A stretch of DNA of 64,000 nt from Tectiglobus sp965224045 (lineage in GTDB: Bacteria; Pseudomonadota; Alphaproteobacteria; Rhizobiales; Hyphomicrobiaceae). The notes under the pieces are model-generated. The model worked only from the letters and a program-made list of their open reading frames with translations, searched no databases and had not been told where the DNA came from. The stretch is from assembly GCA_965224045.1 (NCBI GenBank), contig CBDCYD010000015.1, forward strand, positions 124,001-188,000. Reading direction: 5' to 3'. This document shows positions 33,629 through 40,939 of this stretch, one piece after another. A program made the position numbers and the translations under genes. Numbering within the stretch: the stretch's first letter is position 1; the number at the start of each line of letters is the position of its first letter.

Positions 33629-35494
33629 ATGGGATTACTTGTTGCACAACTGCTCGCAGGCCTTGCAAATGCGGCAGCACTCTTTCTCGTCGCCTCCGGG
33701 CTGTCTTTGATCTTCGGCGTCACACGAATTGTCAATTTTGCCCACGGTTCATTCTACATGCTCGGGGCATACATCGGCTATTCGCTTTTGCAGTGGTTCA
33801 CGGGAACAATCGGCTTCTGGCTGGCCACCCTATTGGCGGGGTTCGCGGTAGGAATTGTCGGCGTGCTCGTCGAGTTCGTGATCCTGCGCCGGGTCTACCG
33901 TGCTCCCGAGCTGTTTCAGCTTGTCGCAACTTTTGGAGTCGTCCTGATCATCCAGGACCTCGCGCTGATGACTTGGGGGGCGGAGGATCTTCTGGGACCA
34001 CGCGCACCGGGACTGACCGGTGTCGTGCACATTCTCGGGCAACCTATACCGACCTATGACCTGGCGCTGATCGCAATCACGCCGATTGTATTGTTCGCAC
34101 TTTGGTATCTCATATCGCGGACACGCGTCGGCATCCTCGTGCGTGCTGCAACACAGGACCGGGAAATGGTCGGTGCACTCGGTGTCAATCAGGCCTGGCT
34201 GTTCACTGGCGTCTTTTTCCTTGGCTCGATGCTGGCGGGCCTCGGCGGCGCGCTTCAACTGCCCAAAGGCGGCGCTGACCTACTCATGGACTTCAACATC
34301 CTCGCGGCGGTCTTCGTCGTCGTCGTGATTGGCGGGATGGGCTCGATACCAGGCGCCTTTATCGCTGCGGTTCTGATTTCCGTCCTCAATGTCCTGGGTG
34401 TACGCTTTCTGCCGCAAAGCACGTTGGTGCTGATGTTTGTTGTCATGGCGGTTGTCCTGATGGTTCGGCCCTATGGCCTGTTGGGCCGCGAAGAGGCGCC
34501 CGGCGAACATGGCCAGGTCGGTGAACCGGAACAGCCGATAAGGCTCATTGGGGGTGCCGGCAGATGGTTCGTCGCCGCGTTGCTATCAGCGTTGCTGCTG
34601 TTGCCGCTGGTGGCCGGGAAATTCGGCCTGGTCTTGATGATCGACGTCATCGTGGTGTGCCTGTTCGCAGCTAGCCTCCACTTCATGTTGTCGCTTGGCG
34701 GGCTGGTATCGTTCGGGCATGCCGCATTCTACGGAGGCGGGGCCTATTTTGCCGCCTTGGCGGTTCACTACGCAGGCAGCTCAATGGAACTTGCGCTGAT
34801 CCTGGCTCCGCTGGCTGCCGCCTGCCTGGCAGCCATTGTCGGCTGGTTCTGCCTCAGACTCAGCGGCGTTTATTTCGCGATGCTGACCCTCGCCTTCGCC
34901 CAGCTGCTTTGGTCCGTCGCCTTTCAGTGGACAGAGGTGACGGGCGGAGATGATGGAATCGTCGGCATCTGGCCATCGCAATGGGCGTCAGAGACTGTCG
35001 TCTACTATTACCTCGTACTTGTGCTGGGCAGCGGCGGCATTGCCCTCTTGCGCCACATCGCCCACGCGCCTTTTGGCTATGCGCTTCGTGCCGGCCGCGA
35101 TTCACGCTTGCGGGCGGAGGCGACCGGCATTCATACACGGCGGGTGCAGCTCGTCAGCATGGCTTTCGCCGGTGCAATGGCCGGCCTGGCGGGCGGTCTT
35201 TTTGTGTTCTCCAAGGGAAGCGTCTTTCCGACCGAATTGGAGATTGAGAAATCATTCGATGCCTTGATAATGGTTTTTTTTGGCGGGGTGAAAACACTCT
35301 CCGGACCGCTCGTCGGCGGCAGCGTGCTGACTTTCGCCAATGACTTTATTTCTCGATTCGAATATTGGCGGTTGGCTCTGGGGCTCCTGATAGTTGGCGT
35401 TGTTGTGATCGCGCCCGATGGGATTGCGGGGCTGGCGCGCCGGATCGCGGAAGGCTTGTCAAGGCGCGATGCAAGGGCGAGGGAAACCGGGTGA
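33629..35494 (+). CDS. Fused LivH-LivM-type ABC permease
   Basis: The 621-residue protein joins both permease halves that are separate in most bacteria. Residues about 1-290 are LivH-like (ASGLSLIFGVTRIVNFAHGS, then FYMLGAYIGY and the EAA-like LGVNQAWLFTGVFFLGSMLA). Residues about 305-610 are LivM-like (FMLSLGGLVSFGHAAFYGGG, then RVQLVSMAFAGAMAGLAGG). A linker (REEAPGEHGQVGEPEQP) separates them. The start has gggaggg upstream. Its stop overlaps the GTG of livG by four bases. Such fusions occur in some alphaproteobacterial aromatic-acid importers. Confidence 0.9.
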   Translation: MGLLVAQLLAGLANAAALFLVASGLSLIFGVTRIVNFAHGSFYMLGAYIGYSLLQWFTGTIGFWLATLLAGFAVGIVGVLVEFVILRRVYRAPELFQLVATFGVVLIIQDLALMTWGAEDLLGPRAPGLTGVVHILGQPIPTYDLALIAITPIVLFALWYLISRTRVGILVRAATQDREMVGALGVNQAWLFTGVFFLGSMLAGLGGALQLPKGGADLLMDFNILAAVFVVVVIGGMGSIPGAFIAAVLISVLNVLGVRFLPQSTLVLMFVVMAVVLMVRPYGLLGREEAPGEHGQVGEPEQPIRLIGGAGRWFVAALLSALLLLPLVAGKFGLVLMIDVIVVCLFAASLHFMLSLGGLVSFGHAAFYGGGAYFAALAVHYAGSSMELALILAPLAAACLAAIVGWFCLRLSGVYFAMLTLAFAQLLWSVAFQWTEVTGGDDGIVGIWPSQWASETVVYYYLVLVLGSGGIALLRHIAHAPFGYALRAGRDSRLRAEATGIHTRRVQLVSMAFAGAMAGLAGGLFVFSKGSVFPTELEIEKSFDALIMVFFGGVKTLSGPLVGGSVLTFANDFISRFEYWRLALGLLIVGVVVIAPDGIAGLARRIAEGLSRRDARARETG

Positions 35495-36270
35495 GCGACA
35501 TCGTTCTAAGAGTGGCTGGGCTTTCGAAGTCGTTCGGCGGAATTCATGCCGTGGCCAACGTTTCGTTCGATGTCCGGCAGGGCGAGCTACTGGCTCTCAT
35601 AGGGCCTAACGGTGCGGGTAAGTCCACCTGCTTCAATATGCTGATGGGCCAACTGTCCGCCGATGCGGGAACGATCGAGTTGAACGGCGAAAGCATTCTC
35701 GGGCTGGCGCCGCGTCAGATCTGGCGGCGAGGCGTTGGCCGCACCTTCCAGATCACCGCGACCTACCCCTCCATGACGGTCGTTGAAAATGTGCAAATGG
35801 CACTCATTTCAGACCGCGACGGAGTGTTTGATTTTTGGTCGCGGGCATGCCGGCAACACGCCGATGGCGCGCGCGATCTGCTGCAACTGGTCGGCATGGC
35901 AGATCAGGAAGACAGGCCTGCCGCGGTGCTTGCGTATGGCGATGTCAAACGACTGGAACTGGCGGTCGCGCTTGCCAACAATCCCACATTGTTGCTGATG
36001 GATGAACCAACCGCCGGAATGGCGCCCATGGAACGGATTGCACTGATGCAACTGACATCAGATATCGTGCGCGAACGTGGCATCAGCGTGCTCTTCACGG
36101 AACACGACATGGACGTGGTATTCGCCCATGCTCACCGGGTGATGGTGCTAAATCGCGGTGAAATGATTGCCACAGGTTCCGTCGAGGCGGTGCGCAACGA
36201 TCCAAAGGTACAGGAGGTCTACCTCGGCGGCGGCAAGGTGTTTGCAGATGGTGAGACCGCGCATGCTTAG
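35491..36270 (+). CDS. ABC transporter ATP-binding protein, LivG type
   Basis: The 259-residue ATPase starts at a GTG that overlaps the permease stop (gtga). It has Walker A GPNGAGKST, the LivG-type signature region (LAYGDVKRLELAVALANNPT, with AYGDVKR in place of the usual SYGxQR), Walker B LLLMDEPTAGM and the LivG hallmark GVGRTFQITATYPSMTVVEN. It energises import through the fused permease. Its end overlaps the livF start region. Confidence 0.92.
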   Translation: MSDIVLRVAGLSKSFGGIHAVANVSFDVRQGELLALIGPNGAGKSTCFNMLMGQLSADAGTIELNGESILGLAPRQIWRRGVGRTFQITATYPSMTVVENVQMALISDRDGVFDFWSRACRQHADGARDLLQLVGMADQEDRPAAVLAYGDVKRLELAVALANNPTLLLMDEPTAGMAPMERIALMQLTSDIVRERGISVLFTEHDMDVVFAHAHRVMVLNRGEMIATGSVEAVRNDPKVQEVYLGGGKVFADGETAHA

Positions 36271-36964
36271 CCTAGCCGGCGTAAACAGCTTTTACGGCAA
36301 GGCGCACATCCTACGTGACTTGAGCTTCGATGTGCGGCGCGGCGATGTCGTTGCCCTGCTGGGGCGCAACGGCGCAGGCAAGACCACTACGATGAAATCA
36401 ATCATGCAGCTGGTCCGCCCGCGCAGCGGCCGGATCCGGTTTGGTGATCTCGATATCACCAATACGGCGACCCATGCCATTGCCCGTATGGGGCTGGGCT
36501 ACGTTCCCGAGGAACGGAGGATTTTTACGGATCTCACCGTTCTCGAAAACCTTGAAGTCGGCCGGCAGACACCACGAGCAGGCTGTCCCACGTGGACCAT
36601 TGAAATGCTGTTCGAGTTGTTCCCCAACCTTGCTGAACGCCGCCACAACCGTGGTAAAGCCCTGTCGGGAGGGGAGCAACAGATGCTCACGATTGCGCGA
36701 ACACTTATGGGCAATCCGACGCTGCTGCTGCTAGATGAACCGTCCGAAGGGATCGCACCGGTGATTGTGGAGCATATGGCGCGAACCATCCTGAGGCTCA
36801 AGACGGAAGGCCTCACCGTTCTCATCTCGGAACAGAACCTTCATTTTGCCCGGCTGGTTGCAGATAGCGCCATCATTATCGAAAGCGGCGCGAAGCAGTT
36901 TGACGGGGCGTTCGGGGAACTCGACGGCAACCCCGAAATTCGTGATGCATACCTGGCCGTTTGA
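36263..36964 (+). CDS. ABC transporter ATP-binding protein, LivF type
   Basis: The 233-residue ATPase begins MLSLAGVNSFYGKAHILRDL and has Walker A GRNGAGKTT, signature LSGGEQQML, Walker B LLLLDEPSEGI and the LivF-typical GLGYVPEERRIFTDLTVLEN. It overlaps livG by eight bases. In-frame ATG at 36248 and GTG at 36251 are alternative starts five and four codons earlier; family alignment favours 36263. It completes the importer with the binding protein and the LivHM fusion. Confidence 0.92.
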   Translation: MLSLAGVNSFYGKAHILRDLSFDVRRGDVVALLGRNGAGKTTTMKSIMQLVRPRSGRIRFGDLDITNTATHAIARMGLGYVPEERRIFTDLTVLENLEVGRQTPRAGCPTWTIEMLFELFPNLAERRHNRGKALSGGEQQMLTIARTLMGNPTLLLLDEPSEGIAPVIVEHMARTILRLKTEGLTVLISEQNLHFARLVADSAIIIESGAKQFDGAFGELDGNPEIRDAYLAV

Positions 36965-37002
36965 TAGAGTGACGAGCGAGCAATCACGACATCAGCATCT
37001 GA

Positions 37003-37030
37003 TTGACACCAGACCTTTCATTGGTACACT
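37003..37030 (+). promoter_or_regulatory. Candidate sigma-70-type promoter before the oxidoreductase operon
   Basis: TTGACA at 37003-37008 and TACACT at 37025-37030 with a 16-base spacer. The -35 is perfect and the -10 matches four of six. It lies in the 171-base gap between livF and the oxidoreductase alpha gene and would allow that block to be transcribed apart from the importer. The spacer holds CATTGGTAC, one base from the half-site CATTGGCAC of the palindrome at 48197. Confidence 0.35.
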
Positions 37031-37135
37031 AACGAACTCTTGCTCGAATAGACGTCGCACCTGAAATTGCACCGGCCATTGAGGCGGCGTGGCATCGGGC
37101 AATCCATAGTGATCACGTGCAGCGGAGTGCCCCAC

Positions 37136-39013
37136 ATGGACGGCGCAGAATCAGACCGCGCGGATGCCAGTTCATCTGACGACCTGCGTCGCGGACGAGT
37201 CGTGGTGCGGTTTGCCGGCGACTCCGGCGATGGCGTTCAACTGCTAGGCGGTGAATTTGCAAAGTCCGTCGCAGCGAGCGAGAAGGGAATACTAACGTTC
37301 GCAGATTTTCCTGCCGAGATTCGCGCGCCGGTCGGGACGCTCTTCGGCGTGTCTGCGTTCCAAATTCAGTTCGGCGGCCCCCGCATTCTCACGACCGGTG
37401 ATGAGATCGATGTCCTCTTCGCGTTCAACCCGGCCGCCCTCAGGACCAACCTCGCCAATGTGCGCAATGGCGGCCTGATCCTGATCGACGCCGAAACATT
37501 TACAGCCAGAAATCTCAAAAAGGCCAACTATACCGCCGACCCACGCGAAACCGGCGAACTCGATCGCTTTCGCGTTATAGACGTCGCCATTACCCGGCTG
37601 GCCAGGGAAGTCGCAATCGGCTGCGGTGTGTCAAAGAAGGAAGCCGATCGCAGCAAGAATTTTTGGGCACTGGGTCTTGCCTACTGGATGTTCGGGCAGG
37701 ATCGCACGACAACACAGGGCTGGATCCGGCAAAAATTTGCCGGCAGCCCGGAAGTGGCCGACGCCAATTTGGCAGCGCTCAATGCAGGCCATGCCTATGG
37801 CGAGACATTGGAACTGGAGCATCACGACGTCCCTGTGGCCTACACGGCCGAGTTTGTCGAGGGCGTCTACCGTTCCGCGACAGGAACAGATACGCTCGTC
37901 TACGGTCTTGTTGCCGCTACCATTTCCGCAGGCCGGCCAATCTGTTTTTGCTCGTATCCAATCACGCCAGCCTCGAGCATTCTGCACGGGCTTGCGAAAT
38001 TCAATTCCCAGAGCATTCGTACATTCCAGGCCGAAGACGAAATTGCAGCGGTATGTGCTGCGATCGGCGCATCGTATGCGGGTGCGATCGGGGTGACGGC
38101 ATCGTCCGGGCCCGGTATCGCCCTCAAGGGCGAGGCGCTCGGACTAGCGATCGGTGCGGAACTTCCGCTGGTGGTCATCGATGTACAAAGAGCCGGGCCA
38201 TCAACCGGCATGCCAACCAAGACAGAACAGGCGGACCTCGAGCTGGCGCTTTACGGGCGGCACGGGGAGGCACCCGCCATCGTTCTGGCCCCGGCGCGTC
38301 CCTCGGAGTGTTTTGATGCCGCGCTCCAGGCCGTCCGGTTGAGCACCCAGTTCATGGTGCCCGTGTTGTTGCTGATGGATGGCTACATTGCGAATGCCTC
38401 CGAGCCGTGGCGATTGCCAGATATCGCGAGCCTGCCGGTAATTGAAGTTCCGAAACCCTCCATGGATGGCGCGCAGTTTCAACCGTTTGCGCGCAATCCC
38501 GATACGCTTGCCCGGCCGTGGGCCGCGCCGGGCCTGCCCGGCTTTGAACATCGCATTGGCGGAATTGAACGTGCCGAGGGGACAGGACACATTTCCTATG
38601 ATCCCGACAATCACCAACGCATGACCAATCTACGGGCGGAGAAAGTTGCCCGTGCGGCCGCGCACATACCGCCCGCAGCGATTGAACTCGGTGTGGCAGA
38701 GGGGGATGTCGCAGTCGTTGCCTGGGGATCGACCTACGGACCGGTAGAAGCGGCAGTCAATGAGCTTCTTAAGGAAGGGCAAAGGGTTGCCCATATTCAT
38801 TTGCGCAACCTGTCTCCGCTGCCAACTGGAATTGACAATCTGCTCAACAATTTCAAGTGCGTGTTGGTGGTGGAAATGAACAATGGCCAGCTCCGGCGCC
38901 TGTTACGCAGCGAGTTTTTGATTCCTGCCGAGGGCCTCAACCAAGTCAGCGGCCGTCCATTTACCGTCGCCAAAGTCAAATCCGCCATACGTCAACTCTT
39001 GGAACGCATATGA
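37136..39013 (+). CDS. 2-oxoacid:acceptor oxidoreductase, alpha subunit (gamma-alpha fusion)
   Basis: From the ATG at 37136 (ggag upstream) the product has 625 residues. The N-terminal ~200 residues are the gamma domain (VVRFAGDSGDGVQLLGGEFA). The rest is the alpha (PFOR_N plus transketolase-like) part: SYPITPASSILHGLAKF, FQAEDEIAAVCAAIGASYAG, TASSGPGIALKGEALGLAIG and RAGPSTGMPTKTEQADL. The enzyme oxidatively decarboxylates a 2-oxoacid to acyl-CoA and passes electrons to ferredoxin. It overlaps the beta gene by four bases. Its place before a ferredoxin-dependent ring reductase gene suggests it supplies low-potential electrons to it. Confidence 0.88.
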   Translation: MDGAESDRADASSSDDLRRGRVVVRFAGDSGDGVQLLGGEFAKSVAASEKGILTFADFPAEIRAPVGTLFGVSAFQIQFGGPRILTTGDEIDVLFAFNPAALRTNLANVRNGGLILIDAETFTARNLKKANYTADPRETGELDRFRVIDVAITRLAREVAIGCGVSKKEADRSKNFWALGLAYWMFGQDRTTTQGWIRQKFAGSPEVADANLAALNAGHAYGETLELEHHDVPVAYTAEFVEGVYRSATGTDTLVYGLVAATISAGRPICFCSYPITPASSILHGLAKFNSQSIRTFQAEDEIAAVCAAIGASYAGAIGVTASSGPGIALKGEALGLAIGAELPLVVIDVQRAGPSTGMPTKTEQADLELALYGRHGEAPAIVLAPARPSECFDAALQAVRLSTQFMVPVLLLMDGYIANASEPWRLPDIASLPVIEVPKPSMDGAQFQPFARNPDTLARPWAAPGLPGFEHRIGGIERAEGTGHISYDPDNHQRMTNLRAEKVARAAAHIPPAAIELGVAEGDVAVVAWGSTYGPVEAAVNELLKEGQRVAHIHLRNLSPLPTGIDNLLNNFKCVLVVEMNNGQLRRLLRSEFLIPAEGLNQVSGRPFTVAKVKSAIRQLLERI

Positions 39014-40023
39014 CCCGGCAACTCACACCGAAAGATTTCACAACCGATCAGGAAGTGCGCTGGTGCCCAGGGTGTGGAGACTACGCGATCTTGAAAGCCG
39101 TGCGAGCGGCACTGGCGGGTGTCGGGCGCGAACCGCACGAGGTAGCTTTCGTGTCGGGGATTGGCTGCGCGGCGCGGTTTCCCTATTACATCGATACCTA
39201 CGGTTTCCACACCATCCATGGCCGGGCGCCAGCCGTGGCAACGGGCCTCAAGATGGCGAACCCCGACATCGACGTATGGGTGGTTGGCGGAGACGGTGAT
39301 CTTTTGTCCATCGGCGGCAATCATCTGCTTCATACGCTGCGCCGCGACATCGACCTGAATATCCTGCTGTTCAACAACGCGATCTATGGATTGACAAAAG
39401 GCCAGGCCTCGCCGGCTTCATTGCCCGGCACGCGCTCGCCTTCGACACCGCGAGGAAGCAGCGAGCAACCCGTCAATGCGGCGATGCTGGCGCTGGCGAG
39501 CGGCGCGAGGTTCGTTGCACGCTCCGCAGATACGCGCCTCGATGTCTTGAGCGACACACTGCAACGTGCACATCGCCACTCGGGCGCGGCACTCGTTGAG
39601 ATCTTCCAGAACTGTATCGTCTACAACGATGGGGTTTGGGGCGGCCTCGGTGACAAGGGTCGCCGTGACGAGAAATCGATCGTCGTGCGCCATGGCAAAC
39701 CCATGCTGTTTGGTGGCGAACGCAACAAAGCGCTTGTCTGGCAACCCGAAGAGGCGAGATTCTCGGCGTTCGAGGGGACTAGCGCACAAGCCGAAGCCGC
39801 CGCGACGAAGTTCGACGAAACAAATTTTGCGCAGGCCATCGCGCTCACGCAAATGGACGCGAATGAATTTCCCGTCGCGCTCGGGGTACTCTATTGCGTG
39901 CCGGCCGAAGCCGGGCCGACTGAGAGCATCACGTCAATTGACACCGCGATCAGCGCGGACGATCTGCAAAGGCACATTGAGTCTGGCGCGACCTGGACGG
40001 TGTCGGCGGGGAAAAAGACATGA
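39010..40023 (+). CDS. 2-oxoacid:ferredoxin oxidoreductase, beta subunit
   Basis: The 337-residue protein starts at the ATG overlapping the alpha stop (atga). It has WCPGCGDYAIL at 18-28, the TPP motif GGDGDLLSIGGNH and the ending LFNNAIYGLTKGQASP. A SGIGCAARFPYYIDTYGFHT block is typical of KorB. It binds thiamine diphosphate and, with the alpha subunit, forms an alpha2beta2-type enzyme. The family often uses 2-oxoglutarate; the substrate is not decided by the motifs. Confidence 0.88.
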   Translation: MTRQLTPKDFTTDQEVRWCPGCGDYAILKAVRAALAGVGREPHEVAFVSGIGCAARFPYYIDTYGFHTIHGRAPAVATGLKMANPDIDVWVVGGDGDLLSIGGNHLLHTLRRDIDLNILLFNNAIYGLTKGQASPASLPGTRSPSTPRGSSEQPVNAAMLALASGARFVARSADTRLDVLSDTLQRAHRHSGAALVEIFQNCIVYNDGVWGGLGDKGRRDEKSIVVRHGKPMLFGGERNKALVWQPEEARFSAFEGTSAQAEAAATKFDETNFAQAIALTQMDANEFPVALGVLYCVPAEAGPTESITSIDTAISADDLQRHIESGATWTVSAGKKT

Positions 40024-40061
40024 CTGACAAGTCGGGCGGTCCATTTACCGTTCGTTTCAGG

Positions 40062-40075
40062 CACAGGTACCTGTG
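40062..40075. promoter_or_regulatory. Perfect 14-bp palindrome upstream of the Mo-hydroxylase FAD gene
   Basis: CACAGGTACCTGTG is fully symmetric and lies in the 73-base gap between the beta subunit gene and the FAD subunit gene. It overlaps a GTG (40073) that could be an alternative start for the FAD gene. It could be an operator or a small mRNA hairpin that limits translation. No second copy was seen. Confidence 0.3.
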
Positions 40076-40096
40076 ACGGGAGCCTGCGACACAAAG

Positions 40097-40936
40097 ATGA
40101 CCTACGTTCGACCCCGGTGCATTGCCGAAGCGCTTGATCTGCTGTCGCGATCAGACTGGCGCATTATTGCTGGCGGAACGGATTTCTACCCGGCCCTGCG
40201 CGACCGTCCGGTCCGGGATGCCGTGCTCGATATTACGGCCTTGCAGGACTTGAAGCTCATTCATCTGGAAGATGGCTTTTGGCGCATCGGTGCCACGGTC
40301 ACCTGGTCCGACCTGCTGACAGCCGATTTGCCACCGGCGTTCAACGCACTGAAACTTGCCGCGCGTGAGGTCGGCTCGGTGCAGATTCAGAACCGCGCAA
40401 CGATCGTGGGCAACGTCTGCAATGCGTCTCCGGCGGCTGACGGCGTTCCTGCGCTACTCGTTCTTGACGCAACTGTCGAGCTCGCATCGAGGCACGGGAA
40501 ACGGGTATTGCCTCTGGCGGAGTTTATTGTCGGAAACCGCGCGACGGCCCTGCAGAAGGATGAACTGGTAACCGCGATTCTGGTGCCGGAAAACACTGCT
40601 CGGGGCCGCTCAACATTCCTGAAACTCGGCTCAAGGCGCTTTCTCGTCATTTCCATTGTCATGGTTGCCTGCCGGCTGTCGCTCGATGCCGGGGACCGGA
40701 TCGATTCAGCGGCAATAAGTGTCGGAGCGTGCTCTGCAGTTGCAAAACGGCTGGCCCGGCTCGAGTCACGCCTGACCGGCAGAGCCCACGTGGAGGCCGG
40801 CAGCATTGCTCCGAGTGATGCAGATATGCAAGGCCTGACGCCCATCACCGACATTCGCTCGACATCGCAGTATCGTCTGCTGGCAACGAAAGAACTGGTG
40901 AGACGGGCGATCGATACTGTCGTGGAGGAGTTCTAA
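40097..40936 (+). CDS. Molybdenum hydroxylase FAD-binding subunit (CoxM/XdhB-like)
   Basis: The 279-residue protein is the FAD subunit of a xanthine-dehydrogenase-family enzyme: AEALDLLSRSDWRIIAGGTD, then SVQIQNRATIVGNVCNASPA and ADGVPALLVLDATVEL, followed by the C-terminal CO-dehydrogenase-flavoprotein domain. It takes electrons from the 2Fe-2S clusters of the partner and passes them to an acceptor. Start choice lies between the ATG at 40097 and a GTG at 40073. The stop is three bases from the next gene, so the two subunits are made together. Confidence 0.85.
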   Translation: MTYVRPRCIAEALDLLSRSDWRIIAGGTDFYPALRDRPVRDAVLDITALQDLKLIHLEDGFWRIGATVTWSDLLTADLPPAFNALKLAAREVGSVQIQNRATIVGNVCNASPAADGVPALLVLDATVELASRHGKRVLPLAEFIVGNRATALQKDELVTAILVPENTARGRSTFLKLGSRRFLVISIVMVACRLSLDAGDRIDSAAISVGACSAVAKRLARLESRLTGRAHVEAGSIAPSDADMQGLTPITDIRSTSQYRLLATKELVRRAIDTVVEEF

Positions 40937-40939
40937 GCG

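Noticed and set aside
32310..36964. Annotating the ABC transporter as a branched-chain amino acid importer
   Set aside because: Family names imply this, but genomic context points to a ring compound. The ligand is left open.
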